From contig CM029122.1 in assembly GCA_016859345.1 (NCBI GenBank), positions 4,018,501 through 4,082,500 on the forward strand: 64,000 nt of DNA, given 5' to 3'. The translations under genes were made by a program, and so were the position numbers. The DNA comes from Istiophorus platypterus. Taxonomy: Eukaryota > Chordata > Actinopteri > Istiophoriformes > Istiophoridae. The notes under the pieces were generated by a model. It ran no database searches and was not told the DNA's origin. It saw only the letters and a list, made by a program, of their open reading frames with translations. Shown one piece after another: positions 22,830 through 33,400 of the stretch (its first letter is position 1; each line of letters opens with the position of its first letter).

Positions 22830-23647
22830 TATCTCGTGTGATGATGAGCACTTGTGTATTTCCTGCCCTTCTTGTTGTTTTTGTTTTTTTTAACTAAACG
22901 TGAGAATTCTTCTCGTGTCTAGTTTCTATTTAATGTTTCCATTTTCACTCAGAACTTCCCCCTTTTCTTATAGACACATGAATCGAGCAGATCGGCGTCG
23001 GGTTTTCAAAATACACCAAAGGAAGGAAACCTGAATGTAAACACAAGATACAGGGTAAATACACAAGGATAAATAAATCTGGGTGATGCTTTCTGAGCTT
23101 AAAATTTAAACTGGGTCATTTTTACAAAGTCCCGACAGTTTTATCATGGATCCGCTGCAGACGGGGTAAAAATTACAGCTGTTGAGCCGAATATGCCGTG
23201 GTCGGGGGGGGGCTAATCTCTGCAGGTTCCAAAAATCCTCATGTCTGTTCCCACCTTTAATGGAGAGTAAATCCTGCATAACTCATAGAACCTGCTTTAA
23301 CAGGTTGTTGTTTTATCTGTAGATTCATTCATGAACGTCATCAGTCAAAATCCAAGAGCTTCATTTCTTTCCTGGTCGATGTTATTATTACACTAAACTG
23401 TCCTCTGTCACATTGAAAGCCTGTTAGTTAAAAACCAATACGCATCTCATGTCATATCAAGTTACATGACATCGTGTAACTAAAGGAAGCAAAGAGGAAA
23501 AACGGCCAAGTGCGTAGCCGGGGAAGCCGGACCCACCGGCGGTGGTGGCGATGGCGGCGGCGGTGGCGGTGGCAGGACTGAAAGTGTCGCGTGAAGTCGA
23601 TTAGACACTCGCAGGGGCGTCGCACAAGTGAAAGGTGATACGAAGGG

Positions 23648-24191
23648 ATGAGATGAGAAGAGATGAGAAGAGATGAGAAGAGAAGAGAATAGAAGAGATG
23701 AGATCAGAAGAGATGAGATGAGAAGAGATGAGAAGAGATGAAAAGAGAATAGAAGAGATGAGATGAGAAGAGAATAGAAAAGAGATGAGATGAGAAGAGA
23801 TGAGATGAGAAGAGAATAGAAGAAATGAGAAGAGATGAAAAGAGATGAGATGAGAAGAGATGAGATGACAAGAGAAGAGATGAAAAGAGATGAGATGAGA
23901 AGAGAATAGAAGAGATGAGATGAGATGAGATGAGAAGAGAAGAGAATAGAAGAGATGAGATCAGAAGAGATGAGATGAGAAGAGACGAGAAGAGATGAAA
24001 AGAGAATAGAAGAGATGAGATGAGAAGAGAATAGAAAAGAGATGAGATGAGAAGAGATGAGATGAGAAGAGAATAGAAGAAATGAGAAGAGATGAAAAGA
24101 GATGAGATGAGAAGAGATGAGATGACAAGAGAAGAGATGAAAAGAGATGAGATGAGAAGAGAATAGAAGAGATGAGATGAGATGAGAAGAA
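23648..24191. repeat. AGATG/AGAAG pentamer satellite with 257-bp higher-order unit
   Basis: A purine-only array built of GAGAT and GAGAA pentamers with occasional ATAGA and GACAAG variants. Rare variants recur exactly 257 bp apart: AGATCAGAAG at 23701 and 23958, AGAAATGAG at 23821 and 24078, and GATGACA at 23864 and 24121. The array is therefore two near-identical 257-bp units. I saw one substitution between them (AGATGAGAAG against AGACGAGAAG). The long minus frame reading Ser-Ser-Leu-Leu-Phe is an artefact. Confidence 0.95.
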
Positions 24192-24289
24192 GCACCAGGA
24201 AAAAAAAAAATCGCAGTCTCACATGCTTCCTGTCTCATTACTGAGTCTGACAGCAGCTGTGGATGGACCTGAATCAGCCCTGCAAAAAA

Positions 24290-24290
<1 letters not shown>

Positions 24291-24343
<53 letters not shown>
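24291..24343. repeat. (AAT)n microsatellite
   Basis: About 17 AAT units, followed by an A6G4 run. Confidence 0.95.
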
Positions 24344-24347
<4 letters not shown>

Positions 24348-24660
24348 GGGGCGGCACTCAATAAGGAGGAAGAAGCCGCTAGGGGCTCGGGGGGGGGGGG
24401 GGGTCAGAGCCACGGCGGACTGAAGAAGAAGGCGACGACGGAGACGGAGACGTGGAGACGTTTTACAAGCAGCTCATTAACAGATGGTGGATATGTGATC
24501 GTTTGGAATTTGTTTGTACGTTTTTTTGGGGGTTTTCGGTTATTTCGTTTTCTAAGAAGTGAAGACGAGGCTCGGAGCCACATCTAACTTCCTCCAAGCC
24601 AGAGAGACGTCCAGCGGCCGTTCGGACACAGTGGTGCATCAAACGTCTGCCTGCAGCTGT

Positions 24661-24683
24661 TGTGTGTGTGTGTGTGTGTGTGT
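24661..24683. repeat. (GT)n microsatellite
   Basis: About 11 GT units. Confidence 0.9.
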
Positions 24684-24968
24684 TGTTTTGTTTTTATTGT
24701 CGACAATAAAAATCAATAAATCGTTCCCGGAAAAAGGAAAGCGTCCTCCTCTTCGGGGACGACTGCGAGGCCAGCGGCTCCGACTGAGGCGCCAGGAATC
24801 GGGTCTGGGACCCAAAACCTCAGGTCCAGTTCGCAGAGGTTGCTCTGGTTCGGTTTCCAACCGAGTCTCCCGCTCGCCAGGTGATGGCGACACAATGATT
24901 CCTTTTCTTTAGATATGAGATTAAAGAAAAAAAAAAAAGTTTGGTCCGTGAAGTCAAATCATTTCGTA

Positions 24969-24970
<2 letters not shown>

Positions 24971-25021
<51 letters not shown>
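24971..25021. repeat. (CA)n microsatellite
   Basis: About 25 uninterrupted CA units. Confidence 0.95.
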
Positions 25022-25024
<3 letters not shown>

Positions 25025-25107
25025 TAACAGAGCGAAGACAGGAAGAAACTTTTCCCCCCAACGGCAATTTTCCATGCGGTGATTTTGCTCTTAGAACCAG
25101 AACCAGC

Positions 25108-25340
25108 ACTGAAACAATGAGTCAGCGGATCAGACACCGGATCGACGGAACATTAACCAGCAACTGTTTGGATCCTCAATTAATTTTTCTGACTCACTTT
25201 TCAAGCCAAAATGCAAAACATTTGCCTCGAGATGTGAGAATTTGGCTGCTTTTTTTATTTATTTACATATTTGGGTTGTTTTTTTTTTTTGTTGGCCGAA
25301 CCAAGCGAGATAAATTTGTGACACTTTCCTTTTAAATTTC
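25108..25340 (+). mobile_element. MITE-like repeat fragment (copy B)
   Basis: Resembles the element at 15369: it starts ACTGAAACAATGAGTCAG, then has TTTTCAAGCCAAAATGCAAA and CGAGATGTGAGAATTTGGCTG. The right terminus is not recognisable, so it appears truncated. Confidence 0.55.
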
Positions 25341-25590
25341 ATGAACATTTTCGTCCGTTTATAATAAAACAAACAGGAATACAGACGTCTGCTGGATATT
25401 TTTACCACATAATTTAATTCTCATGATTCTCCTCCATTTTTTTCCTCTGTTTCATACGTCACGTGACATCAAATGCAGTAAATACTACAGATCCCATCAG
25501 CCTCGGCAGCTTTCTTTTTTTTTCTTAAACTACAGATAAGGTACAACTTAAACTTCTGCCCTCGCCTGAAAGCGACGGACCGTTGATCCG

Positions 25591-25681
25591 GTCGAGGGTC
25601 TAGGTCGAGGCTCCGGGTCGAGGCTCCGGGTCGAGGCTCCAGGTCGAGGCTCTGGGTTGAGGCTCTGGGTTGAGGCTCTGG
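25591..25681 (+). repeat. 13-bp minisatellite, seven units
   Basis: Exactly seven 13-bp units based on GTCGAGGCTCCGG. The sequence drifts from GTCGAGGGTCTAG at the left to GTTGAGGCTCTGG at the right. Confidence 0.95.
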
Positions 25682-26828
25682 TTATTCCTGACTCACTCTC
25701 TCACTCTCTCACTCTCTCTCTCTGGCTTCACTCTTAACCGTCGTTTTACCTTTGACCGTATTCCGATGAATCCGACTTTTTATTTTTTTATTATTATTTT
25801 TCCTCTCAGCACAGCGTCTCATTGTTTCCTTCCCCGAGTCCGTCAGCTGGAGTCGTCTCGTATTATGGGAACAACTCGGTGGAGACGATCACACATGGAG
25901 ACCCGTGTTACCGGAGACGGTACGTGCGCGCACACACAAACACATATTCACACACACACACCAAACCGTGGGTGAGACACCATGTGTGTGTGTGTGTTGA
26001 TTTAATAAACCAGCTTGGCAGGATTGTTCATAATAAAGTTATTGAACTGAATCACACGGATACGGCGAGAGAGAGAGAGAGAGGGGGAGTCAGGGTGTGT
26101 CCCCCCCTCCAGCACTGCTGCATAGACTCTGTGTGAGTGTGTAAGTGTGTGAGTGTGTAGGTGTAGTCTGTGTAAGATGTCACCAATATGTCAACACCTT
26201 CCTAAGCTGATACTGTTTATTGTTTTATTGCTGTTGTTTTAACGTTTTTTTCCTCCTCCCTGTTTCACTCACACACACACACACACATTCCTGAGATAAT
26301 ACTACATCACTGTCTTTAGACTTATTTCTTTTATTGAATCCTGAGTAGAAATGTCAGTGTCCAACAAAAACACAAACACACATAAAACTTAACTGAAAGC
26401 CGCCATAAAAAACAGTTTTATCCTAAAAACACTCACAGTTGGATGTGATTAGCCGCTTAATCGATCAGGATATTGCTAAAAGGAATCAGTTCCTCTAGTT
26501 CAGTCGTTTACAAAGCAGAAATTCGGACCGCAACGTGTCATTTTTGGGATATATTCATCAGTCAGTCGTTATCAAACCAACCCTTCCTCCAAAATGGCAG
26601 AAAATCCGCTCGTCTGGTGCAAGCTGATGCCTCCGAATCCCTGGAACCCGTGCGACCAAAATCAAAGGCGTCCAGTCTCACGGCGACGACACACGACGGA
26701 CGCAGAGCAGCGGATCCTCACCGGTTTCGGCGGCCGGAAGCCAGAGAGCGACCTGTTGTTTTATGCTAATGAAAAGGAGCCGCCGTTTGGGTTTCCTGCG
26801 ACTTGCCACCTGAGCCGCTGTAAAAAAA

Positions 26829-26833
<5 letters not shown>

Positions 26834-26865
<32 letters not shown>
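26834..26865. repeat. (TA)n microsatellite
   Basis: About 15 TA units. Confidence 0.95.
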
Positions 26866-26866
<1 letters not shown>

Positions 26867-27188
26867 CAAAGGTCATCTCATCATGGGATTCCAGCTCCTA
26901 CAGGGTGAAGGGGCTGCTGCTCCTTTTTCTGCTCCCCACATCACCACCAACCCCATCTCAGGACGGTGGGTCGGATTAAAAACGAGCCGTTCCAGGGCGC
27001 CGACATGGAAGTGAAGGGGAAATTATCAATTAATGGCGGATTCAAAGGATGGACGGACGAACCGGTGATGAGTCGAGCAGCCGGCTGCAGCCCCGGCCGC
27101 CGGTTTGGCCATTGTGCTCTGGCAGAAGTGTCAGACACACACTTCTCGGTACCAAAACACTCTCACACTCTCACTCTCACGCGAGCGT

Positions 27189-27411
27189 GCACACACACAC
27201 ACACACACACACACAAAATCTCCATTATCACATCCTGCACACAACCATTAAAAAACACTTTCTCTCACCTCCCTGACCGCTTCGGTCAGAATTTTCTTTT
27301 TTTTTCTCCTAAATGCATCACTATAACACACACACACACACACACACACACATAGGCATAAACCAGCCACACACCAGGGTCATTAAAACCCACACACACA
27401 CACACACAACC
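27189..27411. repeat. Cluster of three (CA)n tracts
   Basis: CA tracts at 27189-27214, 27327-27351 and 27391-27411, separated by unique sequence. Confidence 0.85.
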
Positions 27412-27555
27412 ACACACATCCTCTCTTAGCTGAATATTGAGGAGAAATCTTGAGATTTTCAGCAGCTGATTCCTGCATAATTCTTCCCTTTCCTTTTTCT
27501 GTTTTTTCCCCTTTTTGTTGAGACCAGCAGCATCAGACACATGAGCTCACAATAT

Positions 27556-27573
27556 TGCACACACACATACATA

Positions 27574-27617
<44 letters not shown>

Positions 27618-27639
27618 ATATTGCACACACACACACACA

Positions 27640-27671
<32 letters not shown>
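27556..27671. repeat. Compound (CA)n(TC)n cluster
   Basis: CA tracts with ATACATACAA interruptions, a duplicated CAATATTGCACACACAC motif, a short TC tract and a final CA tract. Confidence 0.9.
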
Positions 27672-27739
27672 ATTACACAGTAAATGCATGTAAAACCTTC
27701 CCATAGCAGCATGGACAGCAGCGTTTAACCTCGTTTTTT

Positions 27740-28140
27740 TCAGCCGGGTTCCAGCGACTCCCCTGCCGCGGTTCCCATCCGGAGCTGCCCCGGGCCAGAG
27801 CACGCACCAGACTCCCGGCGATTTTCTGCGGATTTTTCCGCCGCTGTCCGCTGGCTCTCGTGTGCCCCGTTTTAAAGGCGGCTCTCTCGGTGACCCTCAG
27901 CCCGGTTCGGTTCGAGGCGGATTTCGGTGATATTCTTTCTTTTCCCCCCCTTTTTTTTTTTTTTTGGTCCTACCTGTTTTGTAGAAGGCATCAGTGTCGG
28001 GGTCGCTGGGCGCCTCCTCGGCCGCTTCTGCAGGGTTCATGCCGGAATCCGGTTTTGAATAAAATCCACCGACAAAAGGAAAAGACAGAGACGAAGCCCC
28101 CTCCGGTCCCGGAGAAAGAAAGGAATCCTGCCGCCCGTTT
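27740..28140. promoter_or_regulatory. CpG-rich promoter-like region
   Basis: CpG-dense stretch surrounding the putative first exon, with CCGCGG, GCCCCGGGCC and CCGCCGCTGTCCGC words. It is bounded by pyrimidine-rich DNA on the right. No clear TATA box is seen. It would serve a minus-strand transcript if the exon at 27974-28040 is real. Confidence 0.35.
27974..28040 (-). CDS. Probable first coding exon of an unrecognised minus-strand gene
   Basis: On the minus strand an ATG at 28038-28040 opens 22 codons plus one base and runs straight into a splice donor (ACAG|GTAGGA). The peptide starts MNPAEAAEEAP and ends SDPDTDAFYKT. It is acidic and alanine-rich, and looks like an ordered N terminus rather than repeat translation. 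The ATG context GGCATGA has G at -3 (Kozak-compatible). The surrounding 27740-28140 is CpG-rich, as at a vertebrate promoter, with 5' UTR-like sequence to the right. The next exon would have to accept phase 1 and lie to the left, and I could not find it with confidence, so intron 1 may span much of 1-27.9 kb. I do not recognise the protein family. Alternative: a chance frame in CpG-rich DNA. Confidence 0.45.
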
Positions 28141-28335
28141 ATTCCTTACATGTTCTCCTCTTCCCTCCCTCTCCCTCCATCCCTGCTCTCGCTTTCTTTC
28201 TTTCCGTCGCCTCTCTCCGTTTGTTTGGTGTTTCGGGGCTGGCTTCGTCTCTCTCTATTGTTCCCGGTCCAACCTCCCTCTGCTGCTGTCCGCCAGGGTC
28301 TCTCTACCTCCCTCCCTCTCCCCCTGTACCTCCCT

Positions 28336-28338
<3 letters not shown>

Positions 28339-28372
<34 letters not shown>
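28339..28372. repeat. (TC)n microsatellite
   Basis: About 16 CT units at the end of a longer pyrimidine-rich stretch (28140-28370). Confidence 0.9.
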
Positions 28373-28373
<1 letters not shown>

Positions 28374-28540
28374 AATTCAAAACATTGACCTTTATTGGCA
28401 GGAAATCATTTGTGTTAAAGCTTATTATCATTTTCATTGGTATTATTATTAATAGGAGTAGTAGCAGTAGTACTAGTATTAGTATTAATATTAGTATTTT
28501 CCCTTCATTATTTTCCCTTTTATTTTTTTGTTGTTGCTAT

Positions 28541-28605
28541 CATCATCATCATCATCATCAACATCGTCATTAGTGTTTTTATCATTATTATCATCATCAT
28601 CATCA

Positions 28606-28640
<35 letters not shown>
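28541..28640. repeat. (ATC)n and (ATT)n trinucleotide array
   Basis: Runs of CATCATCATC and ATTATTATT with short interruptions, bordered on both sides by degenerate TAGTAG and TTGTTG triplets (28437-28735). Confidence 0.9.
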
Positions 28641-28642
<2 letters not shown>

Positions 28643-29065
28643 TGCTGTTGTTGTCGTCACTACTTTTTACTTATTATCTTAATTACTATTTCAATTATTT
28701 TTTTATCGTTGTCGTTGTTGTTGTCGATGTTGCTGCGGTTATATTGTCATTTGGTGCCTAAACGTTTTTTTCTCTGCACCGCGTCAAGTTTCCGCGTCGT
28801 CCCGTGGTTTCAGCGGGTACCGCGTGGACATTGGACATGTTTGGTCCTGATGGTGGCGCTGGAGAAGACCTGTTAGGTGAGGGGGGGGGGGGGGTCGGCC
28901 TCTGGGGAGCCTCGTCCGCCTCCTCTCGTCCTGCCTCTGTCATGGGTCGTGTCCCCGGGTTTGGTCTCTCAGGTGTATGTACAGCTCCTTGGTCCCTGTT
29001 AGGTTCAAGGACTTGCAGGTCTGGCCTTTGTGACCTGTGAGGGGTTCTCCTGTCTGGTACTGGGG

Positions 29066-29127
29066 CAGCCCCCCTGGCCCCCCCAGCCCCCTCAGCCCCC
29101 TCAGCCCCCCCAGCCCTCCCGACCCCC
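29066..29127. repeat. C-rich minisatellite
   Basis: About six units of CAGCCCCCT-type sequence. The proline-rich plus frame is artefactual. Confidence 0.8.
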
Positions 29128-30463
29128 CACCCTGGCAGTCTGCCCTCTCTCCAGGTCCCAGTTGGCACAGGCCTGGTTCATTTGGTCCCGGTCCAACCGC
29201 CGCTCGCTGGCACCTGGACGACGCCTGACGTCCATATTGTCCTGCTGCTTCCGTCCACACTTCACATTAGACGCTCTTCGGTAGGAGGGGGGTCCCCCGC
29301 ATTTACCCCCCCCCCCATTTAGATGTCACTGCAGAAAATCTAAACTTCACACAGTGCTGACCGCTCGTCCTCACATCACATCTGCCACAGGAAAAACTGG
29401 ACTAGAATCAGTAAAAGGAAGAAAATGTGGAAATAGCTTCAGCATGAGCCAACTTTTTTTCAACACATTAAAATAAACAACGTGGGATTAGTTTCCCTTC
29501 GCATTCACGGTTTTCCCTGTCTCTTCGTACATCATTTATTATGAGTCATGCTACTTGCCCCGTCATTCCCTCCGCCTGGACGCTCCGGGACGAATCACCC
29601 CGCCGGTTTCGGTTACTTCTGCCACGAGGGCCGGAGCATCTACCGACAATTCTCCGCTCCGCGACGGGGCACCGTTGAGGGCCGACCACTGGGCTCGCCG
29701 AGGTCCTCCGAACGTCTCCGCATCAGCAGCTCTCGCACATGACATGAGATTCTCAGGTACAGAGGCCTGGACGGGCCAGTTTAGGGGTTGAATCTGAAAC
29801 GCCAACCCAGTATCTCCGTATTTCTTATGTGAAAGTTTCTTTGGGTTTTTTAATTGCGGTATTCCGATCAGGATTCATTCACGCCGCTTTGTCAGCGTGA
29901 GCCGGGTGTAAATATCCGGCACCTCAGCCGAACCTCTTTGGAGGACATTCGGGATGGCGCCGCACAGCAGAAGAAAAGCGATCCTGCTGCCCCAGCGGCC
30001 GGGCCGTTCGTCCGGCTGGGTCCCGGGCGGAAAGGGAACGCCCTCGCTGAACCGAAAATCCTCGCCGCCCCGCCGGCTCCTGGGGCCTTCGAGTGGCGGC
30101 GATGCCTTTGCGACCTCACTGGGATCATGAACTGAAATGTGAGAGTCTGTCCCGGTAAATTTTTTCTTATTTTTCTTTTACTCCAACGTCCGTTTCCTTT
30201 CGGTCGAACAGGACTTGTGGGTTGACGGAGAAACCCATCCTCTCTTTTTATTCAGGCGTTTTGGCTGAGGTAATGTATGGAGGCTGGTAAGTGACATTTT
30301 TGACATGAAGTCATTCATAACCCCCCCCCGCCCGCCGACCTCCCTCTCCCCTGGTCCTCCTGCCAGTCTGGCCCTCCCACCTGCCCCCCCCCCCCATCAC
30401 CTCATTAGCATGGAAGCCATGCGAAAGCTGCTCCAGTCATCTGAGTACTCTCACTGTGTGCTT

Positions 30464-30477
30464 CCGCCACCTAGTGG
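30464..30477 (-). promoter_or_regulatory. CTCF-type site
   Basis: The minus strand reads CCACTAGGTGGCGG, which fits the consensus CCASYAGRKGGCRS at all 14 positions. It sits in unique, non-repetitive sequence (30395-30540) between the putative minus-strand promoter at 28 kb and the AHR 3' end. Insulator function is inferred from the motif only. Confidence 0.5.
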
Positions 30478-33400
30478 GCAACACCACACATAACAGCCGG
30501 GTGGTTGTGTAATGTTATTGTCATATGACTTTCTTGTTGCTGTTGTTGCACTTGACGGCCCCTCGGGGCCCCATCGGAGCCTGGTTCCACTCATTTCGTT
30601 TCCCAAACATTGGACTGACAGCTGACTGGTTCGATGCCTCTGAGGACAGAAGAAGGTCCTGGTCCTGAATCGTCGCCATCTTGCGAATGTTTCCTGACAC
30701 CCTCCTTTTCCTACATTTTTAATTTGTCCTAATATAGTCGGGTTTTTCTCAACGACAGAATCATTTCTCTTTGATTCAAAAAGGTTTTGTTCCTAACAGA
30801 CATATATCAAGAGGAAGAGTCCATCATGTTCCCCCAAAACGTTCAGATGTGACAGTCAGATCCGGTCTGGGAGAAAATCACCAGCCCCCCCTCGCCTCCA
30901 ACCCCCCATGGTGACGAACCTTGGCCTGGAAACCAGACACCGGAACCGAATATGGCGACCTCGTGTCCATTCGCTCTCCGGTCCGACGATTCCAGCCGCG
31001 CATGAATCCGGAACGCGAATTTTCACGATCCGGTGGCCCTGCCTCCCCGTGGTGGTTGCTTCTCCTCCTCCCGCCTCCTCCCTCCCTGCATATTGAAAGG
31101 CCAAAGGCAAACACAAAGAAAAACTCTCCTGGGGCCTTCGTTGGATGGATTCTAAAAACGTAGAAATTGCGCCTTAAGACTGAGATGAGCTGTAGAAACT
31201 GTTTCCCCGCCAGACGTGACATTTTAAGCGTTCAGGTCTTGCAGGGCTGAAAAATGTGAGTTGGATTTTTGCTCCATAAACTCTCTCCCCCTGAGGACAA
31301 AACTTTTAAATGCTGTTGCTATGGATGAAAGCTGTCTCATCTTCCTTGGATATATAGGTTTTTAAATCCTCCCTCTTGAACTGATCCCACAGATCTTCCC
31401 CTGTAAATCCACTGCAAGAAAAAAACGGCTGTAGTAGCCAAAGTGAACAACAGGGGGGGCTCAGACCAAGGATTCAATCTAGATTCTTTAGATTTTGATT
31501 CAGCTGTGCCAAAGCTGCGATTCCAGTACGGTGTCTTTGGTAAAATAGGTTGTGATTATAATCATAATGTGTTATTATTATGAGCGAGTTCTGTTTGAAC
31601 GGGGGGGGGGGCAACGTGGGCCATGAGATAAAGTGTCGTTTGTTTTTGTTTTTTTCACGTGATTCCCGGAGTAGCTCCGCCCAGCTCCGACCACGGCTGA
31701 GCTCTCACCTGCAAGAGTGAGTGAAAACATCGGGGAGTGCATTTGTTAAGTAATAGCGCAGAAATATTAGCAGCAAAACCCCAGATTGTGTAGAAAACTG
31801 GCCCCTGTGAGGCGTGTATGTACAGTATACATTACATTATGGATGTTAAAATACATAACTAGCATTTTATTCTTTTAGCTGAATGAGGTGGCGCTACTTT
31901 AACTATTGCATATCCTGCTGGGTATGTAGATAAGGAGAATAAAAGCACGTTTATATATTAATGTTTTGAAATATTTTCCTGTCTTTTGCTTACTTTTGTT
32001 TTCCTGTTAGGAGGCTTTTGCTTCCTCGGGCCTCGAACAGTAATTTAAACAGAACCAGCTGATAAGTTTAGATAGATAAAAATAATAATAAAATTTATTG
32101 ACGAATCCAGTATAAAGTATAAAAGCTGAGGGGTCGAAAGAAAGGAGGGAAGACACCGAGGCCAACCCCAAAGATAGATGTTACGCTCAACACATCCAGC
32201 AGGGGGAGTGGGGGTACGTAACAAGATGGGACCCCACACTGGGGTCAAAGGGTGACAAGGGGCCCCGGCTAAACAGGCCTTTTTTTTTTTCGGTGCGGGG
32301 CCAAAGTGAAAAAGAAGGTTTGCAGCCATTGTTTTAACATGTGACAATGTACATATACGATTAGAGTATGTTCTAATGTAAAATCTCAATCAGAAGAAAA
32401 CAGCAACGACAACATTCATATAAATGTGTCATCCGTCCGCCGCCGCGTAGGAGGCGTCTCGCCCACGGAGCGGGGGACGTGCAGCGCCCGTCCACGCTCG
32501 CGGTCCACGATCGAGACGTGTTCGTCAGGATGGGGGGGGGGAAGGGGGTCCTTCCTCCTCTTCTTCTTTCGCGCCCCTTTCCTTAGAAGCTCTTTCCCTC
32601 CGCTCTGTTTGCTGGTCCCATGAAAACCACAGGAGACGAGAGGGTGGGAGGTGAGGGGGTGGGTAGCGGATGCACGGGGGGGGGGGATGATTCACTTGTC
32701 CCTCTCTACTTCAGAGGGACCCTAATTGGCGAGTTATTATCCAAATCCGTCTTCGGTCGGTGCGGCTGACTCAGCGAGACCACATCATACGTACGATCCA
32801 CTGTCTGCGTGTCCCTCGGGCCCCCTCGCCGTCCCGCTGCTCGTTCTTTTTCAAGATGTGTCTTCGCATAAATAAGGAGCGCTACAGTGCCCCCCCCCCA
32901 ACCCTGGATTAAATATATTGCTCCTACGCCCTCGGGAGACTCAAAGCGACGTTCCTGCTGCCTCTTCCTGACGTTCCGTCTCGAAACCGCTCTTATTCAT
33001 CTCTGCTATTATTGTCTTTAACTTGAAAATGAGTAATGCGAGATCAAGTTTCCCCTTTGCCTGCACAGAGTTGGGATCTCGGACATCTAATAATAAGATT
33101 ATAATAGGATTATGATATATGTGCACATCCAGTTTCTTCTGCCTCTTCCCTCTTTTTCCTGCTGTAAATCATGAGGATTTTACCCTTCGATTTTAAATGT
33201 TGTCACAGAGGTGACACACGTCGGCCTCGGGTTGGGGGGTTGTAGTTTATCACATCTATTTCCTCTGTGGTCGAGGACTTAAAAAAAAACAAAAAAACAA
33301 AAACAGTCCTGTTTTCAAAGAAAACAGAACATCAGTTCTTGTCAGCGTCGCCGGTTCGATGCTCTAATCTGAGACGAGAGCAGCAGCAGCGGCATCCGGC

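Larger units (their letters stand above)
15686..23640. other. Non-coding block with microsatellites and unique islands
   Basis: No exon is supported. The block holds the dinucleotide arrays and the TAC trinucleotide array listed separately, T- and A-runs near 17228, 18740 and 20182, and unique islands at about 17455-17545, 20880-21090 and 22660-22760. Frames at 16136-16693 and 21187-21564 look random in composition. Confidence 0.55.
24192..27973. other. Non-coding block with microsatellites
   Basis: No exon is supported. Besides the listed repeats it holds GC-rich unique sequence (24410-24900, 26580-26820), a unique island at 26960-27130 with GAAATTATCAATTAATGG, and a CpG-rich stretch at 27740-27960. 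If the exon at 27974-28040 is real, this is the start of its first intron. Confidence 0.5.

Noticed and set aside
23480..24361. 293-residue minus-strand open frame rich in Ser, Leu and Phe
   Set aside because: It is the translation of the AGATG/AGAAG purine satellite; no start context, domain or splice support.
27860..28573. 237-residue plus-strand frame
   Set aside because: Dominated by pyrimidine-rich and trinucleotide repeats; the minus-strand exon inside it is the better interpretation.
29854..30135. Overlapping open frames on both strands in GC-rich DNA
   Set aside because: GC-rich DNA has few stops; neither frame has a recognisable domain or convincing splice sites.
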